Shown: positions 9,139-21,890, counted from the stretch's first letter. The stretch: DNA of 64,000 nucleotides from Cheiracanthium punctorium (GCA_038373885.1 JAWZYV010016946.1:28994-92993); one strand, 5' to 3'. Program-made: numbers and translations. The notes: generated by a model from the letters alone, not told the origin.

Positions 9139-10789
9139 TGATCAGCTGCCATTGCAGAAAGGAAGTCTGTGACGGAGTTTGAAATGTTTTGAGATGAGCC
9201 AGCCAAGTTTTAACAGAAGCGATATTTTAATGTTTTGTGGCGTTGGCAAATTTTACATAATGGGCTACGGAAAGTTATGTAACGGGAGCTGTTTATATCA
9301 TTAAAGCAGTATTGGAGGTTGCCTGCTTATCATTGAAATTCGTGTGTGGAATTAAGGATGGATTCGGGATATCTCTAAAACATATATTTCAGCCTGACAA
9401 AGTCGGAATTTAGGTACTATTGAGTGATTTTATTAATATGCAAAGCCATAGAAATAGTTTCTTTGTTTGAATACCCTCCTATTTGGAACTGATCGTAGGA
9501 TTTTAAAAATTCTTTTGCGTTAGGCAATCCGTTTATTGATGCACTTCGACTCATGGGGTATATAGTATGACAAGGGGCTTCAGCCTGCTGTGTTGTTTAA
9601 ACGGATGTTCGCACGTGGCTGACGAAAAAGACAGGCTGCGGTGCTGAAGTTTGGCCAAACCCCTTTTCTAACATGATTCTGCAAGGGCAAAAAGAGGTGT
9701 GGCCAAACGTCAGCCTCTCGCAGCCTTTCTTTCTCGTCAGCCACGCGTTCGCAGTTGTGACATCATACTGACGTAATCCGTACATTAGAGGAACTACGAC
9801 GCCATGTTTTTTTTCTGCCTGGACCTAAACGAATTACCATTATCTGACAGATGACGGAAAAAAGCGTGCACAAACAGAAAAGGTCGACATTTTTAAATCC
9901 GTTTTTATTCCGCGATTCTGCTGGGCAGAAACGGGGGAAAATCCGGAATTCAGTCCATTTTCTGTTTCAGGTTTTTTCGTACCTATCACGTTTTCTGCCA
10001 ATGTGGAGTCTAGACTAGACCATAGAGATGGTCAAAATTTTTGTCAAACATATGAATACGGAAATTTTTCGCAATCACAGTACTTCCGGTAATTAATATA
10101 CAAGGAAAACATGCCTCTTTTCAACTAACCAAAATTTGTAGAAACATGCAGAAAACAATAAACAAGTGACAGTAAACCTTTTTTATATTTTTTTTTATTT
10201 TGCTCCTTTAGAACCAGAGATATCCTAAAAATCAAATCGGAAAGCAAGAGAAAATATTGAACTTCTTTCCCATATTTACACTACGAAAAAGCAAAACCAG
10301 TTATACCAGCAAATCAATAGACCTTTTCACTGATTTGTCTCATTCATTATGGAACACCCTGTATACCATGTTGTTGAATTTTCGTGGCATGATTTAAGAA
10401 CACATCGACGTATTTGGCGTGACTTACCTTTCTTGTATTTATTTCCTTTAAAATCAAACAGAGCCAGGTAAAAATTAACGAGGGGAGGGGGGGACGATAA
10501 ATTTCACCAACCTTTTAACAAAAATGGAGAATACCGTAATTTAACTTTTTTTTTTCCTTTTCGGCACCGCCTTGTTCAGTTTGTAAATTGCATCACGCGA
10601 GATGGCAATAACAAATGAGGCGGCGCCTATCAGTGCAACAGCCGTTAAATTTTACAGCCGAACCACGCCATAAAAAGCGGTTTATTCACCGCGTAAACTT
10701 TATTTTTAGTTGCGTTTTCGAGTTTGATTCATTCTAAAGGTAATACTGCGGAAAATAGATGGGTGGTGTAGGTTTTTGTAAAACAGGAT
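9139..10789 (+). repeat. AB repeat, copy 1, first part (A)
   Basis: This matches 62048-63688 in the same orientation with high identity. It contains an imperfect hairpin with arms at about 9608-9640 and 9719-9751 (core GTGGCTGACGA / TCGTCAGCCAC), whose loop holds a second inverted pair built on TTTGGCCAAAC. The 62-codon minus-strand frame at 9597-9785 falls in this hairpin and is preserved in the other copy, but its conservation is explained by the DNA hairpin. Near 10345-10376 it contains an ACACCCTGTATA motif like those at the ends of some arthropod DNA transposons. Confidence 0.85.
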
Positions 10790-12609
10790 CTTTTTACTTC
10801 CTTGTACGTAGTATAAGGAAGTAATGTGATCCCGAAAAATTTTGGGGGCCAAATTTTGACAAAAAAACCAATTTTGACTACCTCTAAATTTAATTTTAAG
10901 AATTTTTTCGATGCATCTCATCGTAGGCTAGCACGCACGATCCTATTAACGCGTCTGCAACTCATTTTGACCAGCGGCGAGTCTATTGTGGTCAGTTTTT
11001 CCAAGCCGTCTGTACGTACGTACGTATGTTTGTACGTACGTACGTACGTATGTAACTCGCATATCTCAAAAACTATTGGTCGTAGAATGTTGAGATTTGA
11101 TATTTAGGATTGTTCTATGATCTAGCTGTGCACCTCCCCTTTTGGTCGCAATCGAATGTATAGTTTATGTACAGGACCGCCCAAAATATTCGAAATACAT
11201 TACGCTGTATGGGACGAAATTCATTAAACTCGCCTAACTCAAAAGCTATTAGGCGTAGAATGTCGAAATTTCATATTTTGGATAGTTGTAACATCTAGTT
11301 GTGCACCTCTCCTTTCGGTTCCATTCGACTGGATAGTTTATCTACAGGACCGCCCAAAAGATTCGAAATACATTACGGTCTATGGGCCGAAATTCATCAA
11401 AGCGTTTTTTAGAGGTATTGGGCTATTTCTAACGACTCAGAAGTGATGTATGCTGTAAAGAGTTAGAAAATGAATTTCTCCATTAAAAAAAGTGTCTTTA
11501 TCATTTACAGTTCTGCTACAGGAACACTCAAAAGATTTCCAATACATTACGGTCAATGGCAATTTTAGGGGCATTCATCCATTTCAAGCACAATACCGTC
11601 CTACCACATAAGTTAGGTAATGGTCCGACCACGGTCACGTGCCTCCCTCAAGAACTATGCCAAAAGTCGCCAAGCTTGGCGACTTTTGGTGTACGTGTGT
11701 GCATATTTAACTCTCAAATCTCAAAAACTATTATGAAATTTCATATATAAGAATGTTGTAACATCTAGTTGTGCATCTCGATTTTTGGTTCCAATCTACT
11801 GGAGAGTTTATTTACAGGACCACCGAAAAGAATTTCAGTACCTTAATGTCTATGGACATCTTCATTATAATACAATTGTAGTCAGTCATTGTTTGGTACA
11901 TGCCCAAAATCTCGCCGTCTGTCCTCGACCTTGGCGAGTTTTTCCGAAATGTCGCCAAATTTGGCGATAGTCAGTCATTTGGTCCATGCCCAAAGTATCG
12001 CCATTTGTCATCGCTCTTGGCGAGTTTCGGCGAAATATCGCCAAATTTGGCAATAATCTGTCATTGTTGGTCCATGCTTAAAATCTCGCCAAATGTCGTC
12101 GACATTGTCGAGTTTCGCCGAAATATCGCCAAATTTGGCGCCAAAAATTATTTCGTATTTTGTATAACTCTAAAACTTTAACCCGTAGAATTTTGAACTT
12201 TTGTATTTAGAACTATATTATAATATCTAACTGTTTTCAATATCTTTTTTGACAGCAATCGACTAGGAATTTATTTACAGGGTGAGCCAAATGACTTTAA
12301 ATACATTAAGGTGTATGGATGCATTCAATTCATTGAAAGTCAGTGGTCAATGACTACTTTGGCTATCCCCAAAATCTCGCAAACTATCTCAAGTTTGTCG
12401 GCTTTTGTTGAAATATCGCCAAATAAAGTGTCAGAAGGAAATCTTTCAAATTGAACTCAACTTGGCGATATCGAAATATTTGGCTAGAAATCGCTATACC
12501 TTACTATTATTGATATTTTATCTCTTTCAAACAAATAAGTTTAGAGGAAGTGCGTAAAAAACATCTTTGAATTAATAGACGTGCAAGGAAGTCATGTGTT
12601 GGACACAGA
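10790..12609 (+). mobile_element. Family E element, copy 2, inserted into the AB repeat
   Basis: The boundaries are set by comparison with the uninterrupted AB copy at 63681-63710. There AACAGGAT runs into a T tract and AGGGTCAC; here AACAGGAT (10782-10789) and the T tract (12610-12620) are split by this 1820 bp segment. It begins CTTTTTACTTCCTTGTACGT and ends in GTTGGACACAGA. Any target duplication would be hidden in the T tract. Read on the opposite strand, the element starts with TC at an A|T junction and has a strong hairpin just before its 3' end, so a Helitron-like origin cannot be excluded. The palindrome cluster lies at about 11890-12145. The short frames inside (10826-11107, 11556-11750, 11900-12181) run through repeats and are not genes. 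Confidence 0.85.
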
Positions 12610-12925
12610 TTTTTTTTTTTAGGGTCACTACAAATTATATGAAAGTTTTCATTGATTTCGACCTTTCGAGATATTCGGATAATATTACGGTTAGCGGAAA
12701 GTTATGCCGTTTATTTTTACATAAAATTCAAACAAATAAATTTTCAACAAGTTCTTAAGGCGACAATGGACGGTAAAAAAATTCTGTTATTTATCAGCCA
12801 ATCACTGGAAAATTTTCTATAGGGATATAATGATGCCCGACTGTGAAAAATATTAGATCCAGGTTAGTCTCAGAGTTCAATTAGTTAAGAAATTAATTAA
12901 AACAGATTAATAATAACATTTACAA
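12610..12925 (+). repeat. AB repeat, copy 1, second part (B)
   Basis: It continues the AB repeat beyond the family E insertion and matches 63689-64000. The similarity reaches the right edge of the window in the other copy, so the true end of AB is not visible there. Confidence 0.85.
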
Positions 12926-14689
12926 GATAAAGCTCTTCGCCGAAAATAGTGTATGTATCATTCATTATTCTTCTCCCGGGCCATTCTAAAGAATTCCAAT
13001 ACATGGCTGTCTGTATGCAATTTAGCGACGTTCATCTATTTCACGCATTATTTAATATATAACTGACAGTGGCGCAGCCAGAAATTTTTCATTGTGGGGG
13101 GGGGGGGGAGGGGTTGCGACTACTGCAACTCTGTGTGTGATAAGGGAGTGAAGAATATACATTTTGTATGGCAAAAATCTCCTCATGGGAGTGTTGACCC
13201 CCCTATCTTCCCCAAAGACTGAAAATTATAGTACATTTGGCATTTAATTGTTAACAGTCAACATCATTAGTACCCAATAAAACTTTCTTTCTGCTTCTAC
13301 TGCAGACCCGCTATTGATCGTAATAAACTGGGATTCCTTTTGTGCCCCTCTAAAAGAACTATAAAAGCTGCAGAAACCTTTTTCAACAGGGTAGATGGTA
13401 CGTTACATATGAATAGTGTATGTCAGTTTCGAATCATCGATACGTACTTCCGACGGTTAGAGGACAGACTAAACGAATCATAAGTATCTCCGCAATCGGT
13501 TAAATGTCGGGCCCGTCATCGGGATGTTGATAATTGGAACAATGTCGGTCCTGCATCGGTAAATGATGTTGCTACGACGAAAAGAAAGTGGATTATGTGC
13601 ACGCAACGGCCCAATGTCGGCAAGACTTTTAGGATTATATCTTAAGCATTTGGTGTCGGTGACGTCCCTTAAATTTCGCTAAATTGGAAAATAAGATTTC
13701 TTTAACTGGCAGATTAGCTTGAAATACATTAAATTAGGTCGAGATTGTTTAACTCTTTTTAACAAATTGTGTTAAAAAGAGTTTACTTGTGAACTCAATG
13801 TTTTACATTATGTTCGCTCAATTATGTTTAAACACCTTCTTATTCTCGTAAGAAAATTTAAAAATAATAACAGTAACTAATTTAAGAATAATAACAATAA
13901 TAATGTCTTATTCTCGTAAGAAAATAACAAGTACTTTTGAAAATTATTCTAGCAGGTACCTTGCATATGTATTCATGCTGAAGTAGCAATTTACTGGATG
14001 ATACTTGTCTTATAAAACAGTACTGAAACAATGTTTTTAATGAAAATAAAGCATTTTTAACAATTCTAAAAGCATCTGCGAAATTTAAAAGCATATTTAG
14101 AAAACATAATTAAGTTGTAATTTCCGCAGAAATAAGGGGCTACGCCGGGAAATTGAATTTACTTAATTAAATTATATTCACAGAGCGTTAAACGAAATCT
14201 GTTACTAAGATGAATTTTGGGGAATGTTTTTTCCCCGACATTCTGCTTTAAAACGCTTTTTTAATGTTTAAGTGTTTTCTGAAATTTAAAACAAAGGTTT
14301 ATCTTCTTTAAAAAAAGTAAAAATAAATACTTAAGTGGTATTCATTTCAAACTTCGATGTTTTGTCTTACGTAATTTGTATGCGGTGAATAACTTTTCAT
14401 ACAGTACAGGGGAAGTCAGTATTTTTGAACCATTGCCTAAAAGGCTGCTTGATAGCGGCGGAGTGGTGGTCAGGAATTGATTTCCGGCAAAAAATTCGGG
14501 GCAAACGCCCAGGCCGCCAACAAAAAGGGATCCCGGATTATGCTTTAATTTAAAAAAATGATAAATTTTGATTTTAATTTAGAAAAGAAATGTAAGAAAA
14601 TCTGAAGCACTTTCATATTTTAAATACGCACTAAAGTGCTGTACATTAATAGTGCAGCATAATTTATGCGGCGTCCTTATTTTTCTTCC
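12926..14689. other. Non-coding interval with small repeat fragments
   Basis: Bases 12960-13070 resemble a diverged piece of family E. Bases 13072-13215 begin GTGGCGCAGCCAG and contain a G tract, like SINE-type debris common in arthropods. Bases 13495-13640 hold degenerate copies of an AATGTCGG..ATCGG unit. Bases 14440-14545 hold another GC-rich piece. I see no gene. Confidence 0.5.
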
Positions 14690-15670
14690 TTATTAAGTTG
14701 GAAAGTGTATCATAATTCATGAGTGTGCCGTGTTTTTCTTCCTTGTTCCATAAAACCCATTTATGGAATCGAAATCTATCTTAAAATCGCCTACTAAAAC
14801 TATTTTACAATCTTCCCCAAGTATATTCAACTCTACTTCACCGTTTTAAATATTGTTTCGAATGTGCATCCTAATCCATGAGCGTGCCTTGATGGTCTTT
14901 CTTGAGTCGATTCCTACTTTAATTCCCTACTTCACTTCCCTACTCTCGCCAAGGTGGCGATAGTTAAAAATATGCAGAAGATATTTTGTATTTATGTGGC
15001 AGCTGTAATTTAGATTTAAATTGCCGATTTAGAACAACATGCAAGTACAGCATTACGTTACTTATTTATTTATTTTGCGTTGCCAGTTAATATAGTTTTA
15101 GTAATTAAGTGTCGTCCAATTCCTTAACGGATGCGTTTATTGCTCATTGGTTCACTTTAGTTTTCATCTATTAGTTCTTTTGGGAGCATTAAAACTCCCA
15201 GTACATAACTCCCACAGACCCATGACTGGAAAGTGTGAAGATTTTTTAAGTCGGTGACAGTGGGGGCGTTAAAATGAGAATCAACCCTTTCTTTTACCAT
15301 AAAACACATCTTTGGAATCGAAATCTATCTTAAAATGGCCTAATAAAACCGTTTTACAATCTTCGCCAAGCCTATTTCACCTATACTTCACCTTTTAAAC
15401 ACTGTTTGGAATGGGCATCATAATCCATGAGTGCACCGTGTTTTCCTTCCTTGTTCTATAAAACGCCTCTTCGGAATAGAAATCTACATTGAAATCGCCT
15501 ACCAAAACTGTTTTACAATCTTCGCCAAGCATAGTCAAACTTTACTTCACCTTCATAAATACCATTTGGAAAGTGTATCATTGAAAAAAACACTGAAAAT
15601 ACTGGTGTTAAATGATAAAATAAATAAAAACTTCGTGAAAAAAAACACACATAAAAAGTTACTTATAAGA

Positions 15671-15717
15671 TGTTACGATCGTTTCGACCAAAAAATGCTT
15701 TAGGTCTTCGTCAGACA
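15671..15717 (-). ncRNA. Hammerhead ribozyme-like motif, minus strand, left arm of FB-1
   Basis: Read on the minus strand: stem I TGT, core CTGACGA, one extra A, stem II GACC..GGTC with a 13-base loop, core GAAA, stem III ACG-AT-CGT, cleavage-site A, then ACA completing stem I. This matches the minimal type I hammerhead layout with very short stems I and III. From general knowledge, minimal hammerheads of this kind occur in Penelope-like elements. Activity is untested, and a 2-base stem III loop suggests it would work as a dimer. Confidence 0.72.
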
Positions 15718-15750
15718 AGCTGAGGGAGCAGCTCTGTGAGTCGAAGTTCT

Positions 15751-15797
15751 TGTCTGACGAAGATCGAAAGCATTTTTTAGTTGAAACGGTCGTAACA
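15751..15797 (+). ncRNA. Hammerhead ribozyme-like motif, plus strand, right arm of FB-1
   Basis: Stem I TGT (15751-53), core CTGACGA (15754-60), a weakened stem II (GATC against AGTT), GAAA (15783-86), stem III ACG-GT-CGT (15786-93), A at 15794 as the cleavage-site base, then ACA (15795-97) closing stem I. Stem II is degraded compared with the left arm, so this copy is less likely to be active. Confidence 0.6.
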
Positions 15798-16625
15798 TCT
15801 TATAAGTAACTTTTTATGTGTGTTTTTTTCACAAAGTTTTTATTTATTTTAAAGTATATCATTACCTATGAGTGTACCGCATTTGTCTTCTCTGTTCCAT
15901 AGAACACTTCTTCGGAATTGAAATCTATATTAAAATCGCCTACCAAACCTGTTTAAACACTTTCGCCAGGCATAGTCAAACTATACTTCACCTTCATAAA
16001 TACCATTTGGAGAGTGTATCGTAATCCCATGAATGTACCGTGTTTTCCTTCCTTGTTCCATAAAACACTTCTGAATAGAAATCTGTATTGAAATCGCCTA
16101 CTGGAACTGTTTAACCATTTTCGCCAGGCACAGTCAAACTATACTTCACCTTTATAAATACCATTTGGAAAGTGTATCGTAATCTATGAGAGTACCGTAT
16201 TTGCCTTCTCTATTCCATAAACCACTTCTTCGGAATTGAAATCTATATTAAAATCGCCTACCAAACCTGTTTAACCATTTTCGCAAGGCATAGTCAAACT
16301 ATACTTCACCTTCATAAATACCATTTGGAGAGTGTATCGTAATCCCATGAATGTACCGTGTTTTCCTTCCTTGTTCCATAAAACACTTCTGAATAGAAAT
16401 CTGTATTGAAATCGCCTACTGGAACTGTTTAACCATTTTCGCCAGGCACAGTCAAACTATACTTCACCTTTATAAATACCATTTGGAAAGTGTATCGTAA
16501 TCTATGAGAGTACCGTATTTGCCTTCTCTATTCCATAAACCACTTCTTCGGAATTAAAATCTATTTTAAAATCGCCTACCAAACCTATTTTACAATCTTC
16601 GCCAGACGTTTTCTAACTATACTCG

Positions 16626-17132
16626 TGATATATAATTACATTAAATTGTCGCGTTTCGGCTCCAAATCTAGCGATCCATTATCAAAAATGGCAAACATTG
16701 TGCGACTTTCAACATCTTACGAACGCCTCCTCCCCCCTCTCCACTTTATATGGCAAACCCATTTGAAGATATCTTCACGGTGACAGTTCATGCCTACAGA
16801 ACCTGTGTACAAGATACACACTGACTAGAAAACTATGTAGTATGCAAGCACGAAGTGCGTACTTCCCCTCATCGTGTTCCATTAAAACGCGGGATTCCCT
16901 TCCAGTGCATTAGATCCCATACAAACACCACCCCCCGTCCCTCCCCCGTTCTTGCTCAAAGACATTAAAATATACCAAGCATCTCCTAATCCCCTGATGA
17001 ACACTTCTCTCGTTTGTTTCTTTCCAATGAAGGTGGAGGTCGTTACACTTTAACGCCTTCCCTCATCCATGAGCTTTCTTTCGGCCACACCTCAGGCTAT
17101 TTTCTCACTCTCCTAATTTTGTACCCTAGTAT
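16626..17132. other. Non-coding spacer
   Basis: The stretch between the satellite array and the 4.2 kb repeat is C-rich in parts (16720-17100). I recognise no gene or repeat. Confidence 0.4.
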
Positions 17133-20100
17133 GTTACTACTATTCGAATAGAATGAATAATGGATGATTGGACATTTGCGATTTTCGTTTGTCGAATAGC
17201 ATTCGCGGTTTCGCACCCTTCGAATGGTTGTGTAGTTTCCGGATTCGGAGTTTTAAAGTCCAAACTAAGTGGAAAGTTCTAGCAAACAGTCTACTTTTTA
17301 GAAGGCGGCTCCAGCGATTTCAAAAAGAAAATCCAGATTTTTAACATGCAAAAAGAAGTGTTCGACTGACACTCGGATGACGTCACTGAAACGTCCCGTC
17401 GAAATGCTCTGCCGTGAGTCTTGCGCCCGACCCCGAAATGTCTATAATCGAGAAAAATTGGAGCTATTCCTTTTCTTCTGGCCGGTCCATTTCTGTCAAA
17501 ACAGAGAGCATTTTCATTTTCCAACAGCTGATGCTCTTTTTAATGAAATTTCCAAAATGAAACGAGAGACTGACGTGCCCGGTAGGCGTCTCCTATTGAA
17601 AGTAACGCCCCCTGTTCTTACGAAATTGTTTCTCGGAGCAGAATATTTAAGTTTCTACTCTTAGCCAAAGCTGAATGGATATTTTCTAGAAATTGAGTTA
17701 GATAAGCTATTTCATTGATTGTCAGCTAAAATAATTCATGGATTCAAATGACTGGATAGTCAATGCAGTGGTATAGTTTTATCCTTTATAGTTATACTCT
17801 TTTAAGGACCTTTCAATAATCAAAATAAAATTTACGGAATAAAAATATTTTTTTTTAAATTTGACTTATAATGTTTTGGTAAAGTGCTTTTTTTTCGCAA
17901 ATTTTATGTATATTTTGAGCCTAAATATCAAATTATTTTAAAATTTGCATATTTTTCTTGTTATTCACAGTTTTTAACCGTATTCTATTATATAAGGCAC
18001 ATAAATTAGCACTTTTTCAATTATTAAAAAAAATCCCCTCCGACAGTAGGTAGGCGCCTTAAGAGAGAGGTTTTTTTGCTAAAGATTCAGCTAAAAAGAT
18101 TAAATTAAACAAGAATTACTACGTTTTAAGCAATTTTTTTGTAATTAAACGTAAATTTTATTAATTAATATAGTATAATCATATTCTTTTTTCATATGTT
18201 TGACTTTTCCTGGAAAGACACTAAAAGGTCCGTCAAAGATCCGCTGCAGAAAAAAGCAGATCCGGATCATTTTTTTTTTTCGTTCTGACGGATCCGGATC
18301 CATTTATTGTCAGCTAAAATAATTCATTGATTCAAATGACTGGATAGTGAATGCAATGGTTGCTACCCTGTGTTTACGTTCATTTTCAAAAAAAAAATTG
18401 CGTCGACATGGGGGTAGATTGAGCGTCCCTTCAGAGCACGAATGAAGGAAAATTTAGAGTATCTGTTTGCTTCAACGACGGTAAACAAATGGACGTTTAC
18501 GTAAAATAACGATTTCGAATGTGGAAGTGTCCTCAGCATTCCTTACACAGAAGGAGTTTTATTTATAATTTTTAACGTATTAAGGATTTTTTCACTGGTC
18601 ATTATTTTTATCCGGCGAAGGAGTCTACCCATGATAGACTGTGCGTACACCTTCACGGAAGTTTGTTAAAAATTTGAGATCTACTGATTCATTCAAAGGA
18701 TAATAAAAAATGAAATCGGTTCAATGACGCAATCATAAATAAAGATGTTGGTACTGAATGCTCAGTATTTATTTTGAAAAGGACTGCGCGTTAAAATGTT
18801 TTTCACGATGGGCGTCACCTTAAGCCACCATGTCCGTTGAATTTCGTAGAACGGTTTGTGTCATTTCGAATGAAAGCATTCACTTTTGCAAAAATCGTTC
18901 TGATTAATAATTCTAGACAGTTCCTTTGCTCTTAAAGGAAATTTTCAATGAGCATATCAATAGAAACCCAGAAATGGGGGCACCTCCGGATGGTTCCACT
19001 CCGAAACGAAACTTTTTACGTCCGTCAGGCTAGCTGCTCTACGTTGTTCCACCCATCTTTTGACATTTTGCGGAGATAGGCAAAACGATGTAGGAGCCCG
19101 TAGGTGGCGGAAAAGGGGTAGAACTTTAATCGAAAGGGACGCCAGGTGACGCCCCTTGTTCTTACGAAGATGCCTCGCGGAGTAGAACATTGGAATATTT
19201 GCTTTCAGCCAAAATTTAACGGATGATTTCTAGAAACTGAGTTAGATAAGCCGTTTAATTTATTGGGCTATTTTGTCATTAGTTTTGACGACATTTGAAT
19301 GGCTGGATAGTCAATGCAAATGTTGCTACCCTATGTTGACTTTCATTTTGAAAAACCTGCGTTGACATGAGCGCAGCCAGAGCGTCACTTCGGACCACGA
19401 TGGAAGGAAAATTTAGACTATCTGTTTGCTACAGTGACAGTAAACGATTTGAAGTTCGCAGGCATTGTTCATTCTTCTTCACATTCAGTATTATTAAAAT
19501 AATCAGAAAACTGATCATTGGAGACACGTTTTTCGTTTGGGACGTCATCCATGTTGCTTTTTCATCCATGAATTCTGGCGTCTGTGGTCCCAAACTATTA
19601 TTATTTATTCAATGTACAATGAACGGTTTTACGACTTCAAAATAGCAATTCGAAACAGTCTCCTCCTTAAAAAATAGCGTTTAAAGGATGGTACGGGCTA
19701 CGCTGGGCGTTAGAGGGTTAAAAGCTCACTTTTAAATGGCAAGTGAGATCGCAACTGCATTATCGCTGAACAGGATCGCACTACTTTTGCGTATCCAAAA
19801 TAACCCTCACGAATACTATTCGAATAGTCAAAATCGCGAACACTCTTTGAACAGTGAAAGCGCGAATGCAATATCACACGGTGGAAATAGTCACTATTCG
19901 GTCAATCGATTATGGATTCTTTTCCACCAGTATTCATCGATCGTACGAACCGTTAGAATGGGCCCCTCCCTCAGTGGAAGCCACCTATGCGGGAACGCAG
20001 CCTCTGGTGTCTCCAGCGGATCTTCTCTTTTGCAATATCAGGGAAAGGATCCTTCCCTTCTTTTTTAATACGTAGATTTCATAGTCAAGAAAAACCAATC

Positions 20101-21340
20101 GTTGGCACGAAGGGGAGTTTGCCTGAACTCAATTTCCGCAAAAGGATTCTGGTGAGCTTTCAAAATGGCCCGTGACTGTTGCGAGGGGAGGGCGCATGAC
20201 GCATGTAACAGACGACTGCAGATAAATGGAGTATAGTATTTTACTGAATGCTAAGTCCTTTTGCTGTGGGTGCTTGCTTCTCCCTGTATTCGCTAGCGAT
20301 CATTTTATTTTATATCCGAATACAAAATGCACATTTTTCCTATTCAGGGTTGTGAAATAAATTCAGCCTAAATAGGGAGGGGATGCTTTCGGTAAAGACT
20401 TTGCTTGAAAGGATATATAGTCTTGCGATTGGATTATAAAAATCTCGTATTGGGTTATGCAGAATGTGTCACTCTTCGAAGAATTTTAACTTCCAATTCT
20501 ATTTTTAAGAATTTTTTGGGCAGTTTCACAAAGGAAAATATTATAGTTTTTCATGCCTGTTTTCTTTCTCTTTTATACAGCAGTGGACTCAAGGGATCCT
20601 GAGTGACCGCCCTCCTTTAACGAAAGTTTCATGGAAATTTTGGATCCACTGTTGAGTTGCGATCTAAAGAAATGAATTAAAATTTCACGATAGCGAATGC
20701 AGAGGTTGCTGCCCTATATATACATTCATATATATTCATTTCGTAAAGAACTGCTTCAACATGACTTTAACCAGGGGCGTGGCCAGGGCGTCCTCTTAAA
20801 GTAGAATTTCTTTGTCCATTCAAATCCACTCATTGCTGAAATGACAGACAAAGAACTTTCGCAAAAGATGCCGATGTTTTAAGATTTTTGGAGGGGTTTC
20901 AGCGTTTTACAATTTTTTTCTTATGATGGATTTTCAGACCCGTGAGTATTTTTATCCAGGGAAGGCGTCAACACAGAGCAGAGGATGGCCCTTAAGGGAA
21001 GTTCTTACAAAACTGTAGGGAATGCAATTTCTTTTTAAAACTTTAAATGACGCGATCATAAATACAGATGTTGGTACCCTATGTTTATTTTCATTCTGAA
21101 AAGGAGTGCGTTAACATGTTTTTGTAATAATGGGCGAAGATTAGGTGTCACGTAAGGCCACAAGTGAAGTAGCGAGGGCGTCGCATGTAGCCACAAGAGG
21201 CGTGACGAGGGCGTCACAGGAGGCAAGAAAGGCAACCACATTGAGACAAAAAGCCTGGTAAACATGAAATAACTGTTACATTTGCGGCGAACCAATGAAC
21301 TATTGCAAAAAGCATTCAGAATCAAAATTCTAGATATTAT
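17133..21340 (+). repeat. 4.2 kb dispersed repeat, copy 1
   Basis: It is collinear with 35651-39950 from GTTACTAC(T)ATTCGAATAGA to TATTGCAAAAA(G/T)CAT. Shared landmarks include an AAGGCGGCTCCAGCGATTT block, a TAGCGTTTAAAGG block (19670 and 38045) and a TTGCCTGAAC/TTGCCTTAAC block (20120 and 38340). Inside, a short unit containing TGTTGCTACCCTATGTT, TTCATTTTGAAAA and a following ACATG..GGGCGT recurs at about 18355, 18745, 19320, 20705 and 21065. A direct repeat at 17722-17770 and 18309-18358 brackets about 590 bp that is single in copy 2. No long ORF; identity of the family unknown. Confidence 0.75.
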
Positions 21341-21459
21341 TTTCTTTCTTTAAAAAATAATTGCAATATAATAATAAGAAGCTGCACTTCGAAAAGTAAA
21401 TATATCCCATAAATACAGTGGAAAATACTCAAAAATACTGCGTACATTTATGTATGTTC

Positions 21460-21854
21460 GCGCATCCCATAAAAATGGCAGAAGCGAATGAAATGCAATT
21501 GCTTGACATGATAAGTGATCACTCAAATTAAACAGTAAGCGTCGAATTTTTAAAATACCTGGATTGCATTTTGAGAATTTGGGAAAATCCTTTTAAAATG
21601 CGTCAGTTTTTGTTCCAGCATCTCGAAATAAAGACTACAGTCAATGAAAAGAAATTGGGTGACAGGATGGCTGGCCAATCAACTTAAACTTTAGGCGTCA
21701 ATTTTTTTCAAAATTATTGAATTGGATTGAGTTTTTTCGAAAATTATTTCAAAATGCGCGAACATTTATTCGAGCATCACATAATATAGAATAAAAGGAA
21801 TGACATGGAGATAAGTGCATGGTATTTGGCCACTCAATTTCATTATACATATTG

Positions 21855-21890
<36 letters not shown>

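Larger units (their letters stand above)
15583..15851. mobile_element. Foldback element FB-1 with paired hammerhead-like motifs
   Basis: Its arms are inverted repeats (left about 15610-15718, right about 15750-15850). It is flanked by AAGTGTATCATT (15571-15582) and AAGTATATCATT (15852-15863), a 12 bp target duplication with one mismatch. The left terminus alone has the extra CACTGAAAATACTGGTGTT segment; the right arm stops after TTTATTTATTTT. FB-2 and FB-3 share this one-sided layout. The arm centres encode hammerhead-type motifs on both strands, listed separately. It is inserted in a satellite monomer. No ORF. Confidence 0.85.
14690..16625 (+). repeat. Satellite-like tandem array, ~160 bp monomer with 318 bp higher-order repeat
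   Basis: Monomers carry an ATGAGTGTACCG-like box, a CCTTCCTTGTTCCATAAAAC box and a CTATACTTCACC box. The first box occurs at 15868, 16029, 16186, 16347 and 16504, alternating 161/157 bp steps. Two monomer types alternate (ATGAATGTACCG and ATGAGAGTACCG), making a 318 bp dimer repeated almost identically at about 16020-16337 and 16338-16600. Earlier, more diverged monomers lie at 14690-14940 and 15290-15580, with unrelated DNA between 14940 and 15290. The array is interrupted by the foldback element at 15583-15851. Confidence 0.85.

Noticed and set aside
9597..9785. 62-codon frame repeated at 62502-62690 as a conserved small protein
   Set aside because: Both copies are the same DNA repeat, and the frame follows a DNA hairpin. 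Repeat identity alone explains its conservation.
10826..12181. Short frames in family E copy 2 as transposase exons
   Set aside because: They run through palindrome and tandem-unit repeats and have no catalytic motifs.
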